Origin: Bacillota bacterium
GTDB taxonomy: Bacteria > Bacillota > Syntrophomonadia > Syntrophomonadales > Syntrophomonadaceae
Reading direction: 5' to 3'
Assembly (NCBI GenBank): GCA_017861475.1
Contig: JAGFXV010000017.1
Coordinates: 1-11,193, forward strand
Length of the DNA stretch: 11,193 nucleotides
Under the pieces are notes generated by a model, which was not told where the DNA came from, ran no database searches, and worked only from the letters and a program-made list of their open reading frames with translations. The position numbers and the translations under genes were made by a program. Each line of letters begins with the position of its first letter. Position 1 is the first letter of the stretch. This document shows positions 6,988 through 11,193 of the stretch, in pieces.

Positions 6988-7809
6988 CTAATCGTTTGTA
7001 CTATCTGCCTCATTCTTGGTACTTTCAGTTTCCGCCACATCGGATTTCTTCTTGAAACGACCTGCTTTGGCCTTCCTTTCTTCGTTGGGTCGAGCAAAGC
7101 GAGCTACCAGGATACTTATTTCATAAAGAATGTATACCGGTATACCCATCATCATCTGCGATATAGGATCCGGACCAGGTGTCAGAGCCGCAGCCAGGAT
7201 AAAAATTATCAATAGGGCATATTTCCTGTTTTTAGACAACGTATCAGAAGTTACTATCCCCATTTTCGCCAGGAAAAACACGATGACCGGCAGTTCGAAA
7301 ACCAGTCCAAATGGAATCGTAAAAGCCATCACAAACGATACATACTGGTCCACCTTGAACATCGTATCCAGGTTGGAACCCGCTATATAGATAAAGAAAT
7401 TTAATACCAATGGCAATATGCCGAAATAGGCAAAAATGACTCCGCCGCAGAACAATATCAAAGTTACAGGAAATAGAATATAGACGTATTTTCTTTCACT
7501 GGGATAGAGAGCGGGTTTAATGAACCCCCACAGTGACAGAACAACGATGGGAAAGGAAACACAGAACCCTGCAAAAAAAGCCAGTTTCAGTTTGACAAAG
7601 AATGCTTCGGTAACACCTGTCACAATCAGTTTTTCATTAAGGCTTTTCAATGGAGTAATGATAAAACTGAGAATTTGTTCATTGTAGGCAAAGCATACGA
7701 ATGCCGCAATGATTATCGCCAGTACACTAATTATCAAAGACTTTCGCAGTGCTTCCAGATGTTCAATAATCGTTTGTTTGTCATCAGGACTTAAGTCTGA
7801 TAAAAACAA
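6988..7809 (-). CDS. tatC: Sec-independent (twin-arginine) translocase subunit TatC
   Basis: TatC is the membrane receptor that recognises twin-arginine signal peptides and recruits TatA. From the TTG at 7809 the protein has 273 residues. It carries the family signature E-H-L-E-A-L-R-K-S-L at 16-25, the block F-I-K-P-A-L-Y-P-S-E-R-K-Y (96-108) with E105 in the signal-peptide-binding loop, E172 in F-G-L-V-F-E-L-P-V, and the final L-T-P-G-P-D-P (209-215). Six hydrophobic helices are visible, at about 25-41, 73-95, 109-131, 157-182, 197-210 and 216-235. The tail (about 240-273) is charged and cytoplasmic. A longer frame from an ATG at 7923 exists, but it would overlap the prenyl synthase by 101 bp and add 38 unrelated residues. 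The TTG has AAGGAGG 8 nt upstream. Confidence 0.95.
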   Translation of the reverse strand: MFLSDLSPDDKQTIIEHLEALRKSLIISVLAIIIAAFVCFAYNEQILSFIITPLKSLNEKLIVTGVTEAFFVKLKLAFFAGFCVSFPIVVLSLWGFIKPALYPSERKYVYILFPVTLILFCGGVIFAYFGILPLVLNFFIYIAGSNLDTMFKVDQYVSFVMAFTIPFGLVFELPVIVFFLAKMGIVTSDTLSKNRKYALLIIFILAAALTPGPDPISQMMMGIPVYILYEISILVARFARPNEERKAKAGRFKKKSDVAETESTKNEADSTND

Positions 7810-7817
7810 CCTGCACG

Positions 7818-7824
7818 CCTCCTT
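7818..7824 (-). promoter_or_regulatory. tatC: Shine-Dalgarno that fixes the tatC TTG start
   Basis: AAGGAGG on the minus strand overlaps the TAA stop of the prenyl synthase gene and lies 8 nt before the TTG at 7809. A perfect site at ideal distance is the main reason to place the tatC start at TTG and not at the upstream ATG. It also implies re-initiation right after the synthase stop. Confidence 0.75.
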
Positions 7825-8791
7825 AATAATCTCTGCCGGATATAAAGCAGGCCAAGTCAGCCAATGCTTTGCGTACCGGGACATCAGGCAGAAGCTGCAG
7901 TTGCCTGATCGCCAAATCCGCATATTTATTGGTCACCTGATAGGCATAGGCAATCCCATCCGACTGGACAATAATATCGATTATTTCTTCAGCCCGCTGC
8001 CGGCAGCTATCCGGGGAGGATAACAGCGTTTTTAATTTCTGGCCGCGCTGATCAAACTTGATGGCATAAATAGAAGGCAGGGTTATAACACCTTGACGGA
8101 TGTCACTACCCACGGGTTTGCCCAATACTTCTTCCGATGCTGTAAAATCGAGAATATCATCGGTTACCTGGAAAGCCATGCCAAGATAATAACCATAGCG
8201 TTTTAAAGCTGTAATTTCTCTTGGCGCAGCATTCATAGCCATAGCCCCCAATTGACAACTGACTGCAATCAGCAAAGCTGTCTTCCTTTCAATCCGGCGC
8301 AGATAATCCTTTAATCCTTGCTGCGTGTCGTAGCAGCTTACCATTTGTTGAATTTCACCCTCACATATACGCATGCTGGTATCAGCAAGAACATCCACAA
8401 TATCACTGCGGTGATAGCTTTCCACCAGTAAAAGGGCATTAGCAAAAACAAAGTTCCCCGCATATATGGACATACGATTGCCCCATCCGCTTTTGACAGT
8501 TTCCTGGCCCCGCCGCAATGACGAATTATCAATAACATCATCATGAACCAGTGTAGCCATATGAATAAGCTCCAAAGCTGTCGCCAGCGGAATGACATCC
8601 TGCACAGAATCAGAAAATAATTTAGCTGACAACAGTGCAAAAGCCGGGCGAAGTCTTTTCCCTCCCGCTTTTACCAAATGGGCAGAAGCACTTTCCAGGA
8701 CAGGCAGATCACTATGAATATTGTTTAATAACTGTTCTTCAACCTGATTAAGTTCTCCTGATATATAATTGAACAATTCAAAATTGGTCAT
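7823..8791 (-). CDS. Long-chain polyprenyl diphosphate synthase (heptaprenyl-type)
   Basis: This trans-prenyltransferase extends farnesyl or geranylgeranyl diphosphate with isopentenyl diphosphate to build the quinone side chain. From the ATG at 8791 it has 322 residues, typical of the family. The first aspartate-rich motif is D84-D85-x-x-D88 in LVHDDVIDNSSLRRG and the second is D211-D212-x-x-D215 in QVTDDILDF. The G-G-K-R-L-R-P substrate loop is at 43-49. Small residues five and four positions before the first motif (A79, T80) leave the product tunnel open, which points to long chains. A-G-N-F at 111-114 has N where G-D is common. An earlier ATG (8851) would add 20 hydrophobic residues foreign to the family and lies inside a promoter. 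AAGGGG is 6 nt before the chosen ATG. Neighbouring ubiX/ubiA/ubiD suggest a menaquinone role. Exact chain length is unknown. Confidence 0.93.
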   Translation of the reverse strand: MTNFELFNYISGELNQVEEQLLNNIHSDLPVLESASAHLVKAGGKRLRPAFALLSAKLFSDSVQDVIPLATALELIHMATLVHDDVIDNSSLRRGQETVKSGWGNRMSIYAGNFVFANALLLVESYHRSDIVDVLADTSMRICEGEIQQMVSCYDTQQGLKDYLRRIERKTALLIAVSCQLGAMAMNAAPREITALKRYGYYLGMAFQVTDDILDFTASEEVLGKPVGSDIRQGVITLPSIYAIKFDQRGQKLKTLLSSPDSCRQRAEEIIDIIVQSDGIAYAYQVTNKYADLAIRQLQLLPDVPVRKALADLACFISGRDY

Positions 8792-8816
8792 TGTGTACCC
8801 CTTAAAACAGAAAGTA

Positions 8817-8851
8817 ATTATAATTATAAAGTCTATCCGGACAAATTCCAA
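8817..8851 (-). promoter_or_regulatory. Sigma-A-type promoter before the prenyl synthase, with an overlapping palindrome
   Basis: On the minus strand TTGGAA (8846-8851), a 17-bp spacer and a perfect TATAAT (8823-8828) form a promoter. A second perfect TATAAT (8817-8822) lies 16 bp from TTGTCC (8839-8844). Transcription would start about 25 nt before the ATG at 8791. The two -10 boxes overlap a 12-bp perfect palindrome, TTATAATTATAA, which could be an operator or just AT-rich sequence. The site would allow the prenyl synthase and tatC to be expressed apart from ubiDAX. Confidence 0.55.
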
Positions 8852-8868
8852 GTAAATGGATAAATAGT

Positions 8869-9450
8869 TTATTCATAACGCTGAAATGAATTATTGGTAA
8901 TTCTCATCATATCCAATATCTTTCCAACCATAAAGGACACCATTTCATCAATGCTCCCGGGTCGATGGTAGAAACCCGGCATGGCCGGCACGATGGCTAC
9001 ACCCATTTCAGCCAGGCGGAGCATGTTGCGCAGATGAACAACACTTAAAGGGGTTTCTCTTGGAACGATCGTCAGGGGACGACGTTCCTTTAGCATGACA
9101 TCGGCGGCGCGTTCAATCAGATTATTGGACATTCCATTGGCAACAGCAGCAACTGTTGACATGGTACAGGGTACGATTACCATTCCCTCGGTTATAAAAG
9201 AACCGCTGGCCAGACGGGCTGCAATATCAGCATTATTATACAGGTACAATCCTGGCTGAGGGAAATATTGGCGCAAATTTTCTTCCGGGTGATCCCCTAT
9301 TTCCCAGTCCATTTCGTGCTTCAGCACCAAACAGCCCGGTTGGCTGACGATCAAATGCACTTCATACCCCCGGTCCAGTAATTCTTTTGTCAGTCTTACC
9401 CCATATATGACACCACTGGCACCGGTTACAGCCACGATATATCTTGGCAT
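8869..9450 (-). CDS. ubiX: Flavin prenyltransferase UbiX
   Basis: UbiX attaches a dimethylallyl group to reduced FMN to make prenylated FMN, the cofactor of UbiD-type decarboxylases. From the ATG at 9450 it has 193 residues, the normal size. It shows V-T-G-A-S-G (8-13) for FMN binding, S-G-S-F (82-85), V-P-C-T-M-S-T (93-99), and the long conserved run from R-A-A-D-V-M-L-K-E-R-R (114-124) through R-E-T-P-L (131-135), H-L-R-N-M (139-143) to P-G-F-Y (158-161). GGGAGG lies 7 nt upstream of this ATG (9458-9463). Earlier starts (TTG at 9477, ATG at 9474) would add nine or eight non-conserved residues. The ubiA stop is 23 bp upstream. It presumably serves the UbiD homologue encoded two genes earlier. 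Confidence 0.95.
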   Translation of the reverse strand: MPRYIVAVTGASGVIYGVRLTKELLDRGYEVHLIVSQPGCLVLKHEMDWEIGDHPEENLRQYFPQPGLYLYNNADIAARLASGSFITEGMVIVPCTMSTVAAVANGMSNNLIERAADVMLKERRPLTIVPRETPLSVVHLRNMLRLAEMGVAIVPAMPGFYHRPGSIDEMVSFMVGKILDMMRITNNSFQRYE

Positions 9451-9473
9451 CAGGTTTCCTCCCGTTATAATCA

Positions 9474-10334
9474 TCAATTCAGTATGTCAACAACTGCCAT
9501 TATAAAAATGATCAAGCCTACATAGTGATTGATCTTGAATGAGGCAAAATTTACCCGTTTCAACTGCCCCGGCCTGACTATGATGTGTTCATAGGTCAAT
9601 ATAATGGCGGTGAATGCTGTCCCCACATAGTACCATATGTTCAGATGCAAGATAACGCCCGTTAAGATCAGACATACGATCGTCAGCAAATGAAATGCAG
9701 CAGAAAAAACAAGTGCACCGTTTTCACCGAAACGAGCCGGAATTGAATAAAGATGGTTGGCCCGGTCGAAAGCTATATCCTGACATGCATACATGGTATC
9801 AAACCCAGCTGTCCAAAAAGCAACTGCCAGCCCCAGCACAAAAGGTTGCCAGTCAAAAGTCCCGCTGATGGCAAACCATCCTCCCACGGGTCCGATCCCG
9901 ATGGCCAATCCCATGATCAGGTGGCACCACCAGGTAAAGCGTTTGGTGTAAGAATATATCCACAGCACCAGAACCGCTAGGGGTGCCAGCTTAAAACACA
10001 GTGGATTAAGATTAGCCGCGGCATAAAACAACAATCCAAAAAAAACAAACACCAGTACCCACACCCATTTGACGGAAAGCTGGCCGGAGGCCATGATCCA
10101 GTCTGCTGTACGCGGGTTGCGGCGGTCTATTTCGCGGTCGATCAGACGATTGAGGCAAAGTGCAGCTGAGCGTGCACTAACCATAGCCAGTGTTATCCAT
10201 CCAAACTGAGCCAGACTTGGGGTCCCCATCAGCGCCAAAAAAGCCCCCAAATATGCAAACGGCAAACCGAACAAGCTGTGTTCGAAATCGACCATGGTGA
10301 GAAACTTGCTCAGTTTATCCAATTCCGTATTCAC
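9474..10334 (-). CDS. ubiA: UbiA-family polyprenyltransferase (probable menaquinone MqnP-type)
   Basis: This 286-residue integral membrane enzyme transfers a polyprenyl chain to an aromatic acid. The first metal-binding motif is N62-R-L-I-D66-R-E-I-D70 and the second is D179-T-M-Y-A-C-Q-D186-I-A-F-D190. About eight hydrophobic segments are visible between 23 and 285. Since this looks like an anaerobic Firmicute, the acceptor is probably 1,4-dihydroxy-6-naphthoate of the futalosine menaquinone route rather than 4-hydroxybenzoate; this is inference. After R75-T76 the usual R-x-x-P-x-G is replaced by W79-I-M-A82-S-G, an oddity. The start shown is GTG (10334), overlapping the ubiD end by 20 bp with no well-spaced ribosome site. 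A TTG at 10322 has GGAGTG 9 nt upstream and is a serious alternative, shortening the protein by four residues. Confidence 0.92.
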   Translation of the reverse strand: MNTELDKLSKFLTMVDFEHSLFGLPFAYLGAFLALMGTPSLAQFGWITLAMVSARSAALCLNRLIDREIDRRNPRTADWIMASGQLSVKWVWVLVFVFFGLLFYAAANLNPLCFKLAPLAVLVLWIYSYTKRFTWWCHLIMGLAIGIGPVGGWFAISGTFDWQPFVLGLAVAFWTAGFDTMYACQDIAFDRANHLYSIPARFGENGALVFSAAFHLLTIVCLILTGVILHLNIWYYVGTAFTAIILTYEHIIVRPGQLKRVNFASFKINHYVGLIIFIMAVVDILN

Positions 10335-11193
10335 TCCATTTTTTCGTCACCAGCGCTTTTATTTCCGGACTCATAACGATATCCTCCGGCCATTCCCGGG
10401 TATGACCTTCCTCTGGCCATTTGCGGGTGGCGTCAATACCCATTTTGGAACCAAAAAGCGGTAGCGGTGCAGAATGATCCAGCACATCCAGCGGTCCTTC
10501 AACGATCATTGTATCCCGGCGGGGATCTGCATTATTAAAAACTTTCCACATAACTTCCGAGACATTCTGCACGTTTACGCTTTCATCAACCACAACGATG
10601 TATTTGGCAAACATCATCTGTCCCATTCCCCAGAGGGAATTCATTATCTTGCGGGCATGACCGGGGAAAGATTTTTTAATCGAAACCAGTACGCAATTAT
10701 GGAAAACACCTTCCATGGGCAGATGCATATCAACGATCTCCGGTAGTTGGAACTTCAGCAGAGGCAGAAATATTCTTTCGGTCGCCAGTGCCAGATAACA
10801 GTCCTCCTGGGGGGGCTGGCCGACAATCGTCGTTGGGTAAACAGCATCCTTGCGCCGGGTGATACATTTAATGTGAAAAACCGGATAATCGCCGGGCAGG
10901 GAATAATAGCCGGTATGATCACCAAACGGACCCTCCCGCCGGCTTTCTGCCAAATCAACGTAACCTTCCAGAACGATCTCCGCATCTGCCGGAACTTCCA
11001 TGTCAATCGTCCGGCAGCGCACCAAATCGACCGGTTTTTTGCGTAAAAAGCCCGCAAAAATCAACTCGTCAATATCCGGCGGCAGCGGCGCGGTAGCAGC
11101 GTAGGCTATGGCCGGATCTCCGCCCAAGGCAACGGCTACTTCGATTATATCCCGGCCCATTTCTTTCGAAGCTCTGTAATTGGCTGCTCCGTC
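10315..11193 (-). CDS. ubiD: UbiD-family prenylated-FMN-dependent decarboxylase, 5'-truncated by the window
   Basis: The C-terminal 292 residues are present. The frame enters from the right edge at D-G-A-A-N-Y-R-A-S-K, just after the conserved H-x-H-K region, so roughly the first 140-200 residues lie outside. Seen here are V-A-L-G-G-D-P (20-26 of the fragment), the family block E-G-P-F-G-D-H-T-G-Y-Y (87-97) carrying acidic active-site residues, and the C-terminal D-H-S-A-P-L with K-M-G-I-D-A-T-R-K. UbiD enzymes remove the ring carboxylate of an aromatic acid using the cofactor made by UbiX. With ubiA, ubiX and a prenyl synthase next to it, the likely substrate is a prenylated dihydroxynaphthoate in menaquinone synthesis; a phenolic-acid decarboxylase is the less likely alternative. 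The ATG at 11160 is internal, not the start. Confidence 0.93.
   Translation of the reverse strand, partial: DGAANYRASKEMGRDIIEVAVALGGDPAIAYAATAPLPPDIDELIFAGFLRKKPVDLVRCRTIDMEVPADAEIVLEGYVDLAESRREGPFGDHTGYYSLPGDYPVFHIKCITRRKDAVYPTTIVGQPPQEDCYLALATERIFLPLLKFQLPEIVDMHLPMEGVFHNCVLVSIKKSFPGHARKIMNSLWGMGQMMFAKYIVVVDESVNVQNVSEVMWKVFNNADPRRDTMIVEGPLDVLDHSAPLPLFGSKMGIDATRKWPEEGHTREWPEDIVMSPEIKALVTKKWSEYGIG

Noticed and set aside
6831..7055. Small open frames on either strand in the tatC-tatA gap.
   Set aside because: They run into the tatC end or through the promoter region, lack ribosome sites and have no recognisable protein content.
7810..7923. An N-terminal extension of TatC by 38 residues from an ATG.
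   Set aside because: It lies out of frame in the prenyl synthase coding region, adds cysteine- and tryptophan-rich sequence foreign to TatC, and ignores the AAGGAGG-TTG start.
8792..8851. A 20-residue hydrophobic N-terminus on the prenyl synthase, possibly a signal peptide.
   Set aside because: The stretch coincides with a promoter (TATAAT boxes), and the enzyme is cytosolic with a well-placed ATG at 8791.
1..11193. An undescribed defence, mobile or biosynthetic system.
   Set aside because: Every stretch is covered by recognisable heme, quinone or Tat genes. I found no CRISPR repeats, insertion-sequence ends, tRNA or unexplained long open frame.

Overview
The window is a dense run of genes that all read on the minus strand, so the genetic order runs from high to low coordinates. 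It looks like the chromosome of an anaerobic, respiring Gram-positive bacterium, most likely a Peptococcaceae/Desulfotomaculum/heliobacterium-like Firmicute. This rests on the gene content (a NirJ2-type radical SAM protein and an Lrp-like decarboxylase partner in a siroheme-route heme cluster, with UbiA/UbiD/UbiX homologues beside a long-chain prenyl synthase) and on strong AAGGAGG-type ribosome sites with some TTG starts. The genus is inference.

Layout in transcription order. Quinone block (11193 to 7823): a 5'-truncated UbiD-family decarboxylase, a UbiA-family prenyltransferase, the flavin prenyltransferase UbiX, and a long-chain polyprenyl diphosphate synthase. A good sigma-A-like promoter lies between ubiX and the prenyl synthase. 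Together these genes fit side-chain synthesis, attachment and ring decarboxylation for menaquinone, probably of the futalosine type. tatC follows the prenyl synthase so closely that its Shine-Dalgarno overlaps the synthase stop codon.

The 187-bp gap between tatC and tatA holds a weak possible terminator and then a well-formed promoter (TTTACA, 17 bp, CATAAT, with an extended TGn). The second transcription unit appears to start here: tatA, a precorrin-2 dehydrogenase (SirC/Met8 type), hemA, hemC, a fused cobA-hemD, hemB, nirJ2 (AhbD-like radical SAM), and the first 50 codons of an AhbA/AhbB-type Lrp/AsnC protein cut by the left edge. Genes overlap or nearly abut through most of this unit. It encodes glutamyl-tRNA to uroporphyrinogen III, then precorrin-2 and sirohydrochlorin, then late steps of heme formation from siroheme. 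HemL, AhbC/NirJ1 and the second Ahb decarboxylase subunit would be expected beyond the left edge.

Cofactors for electron transport (menaquinone, heme) and the folded-protein export channel (TatAC) therefore sit side by side, a respiratory housekeeping cluster. I see no mobile element, CRISPR, tRNA, rRNA or phage feature, and no clearly new system. The items most worth a second look are an altered aspartate-rich motif in UbiA, a hairpin across the tatA stop codon, the promoter palindrome before the prenyl synthase, and several start sites that differ from the longest open frames. All numbers were read by eye.
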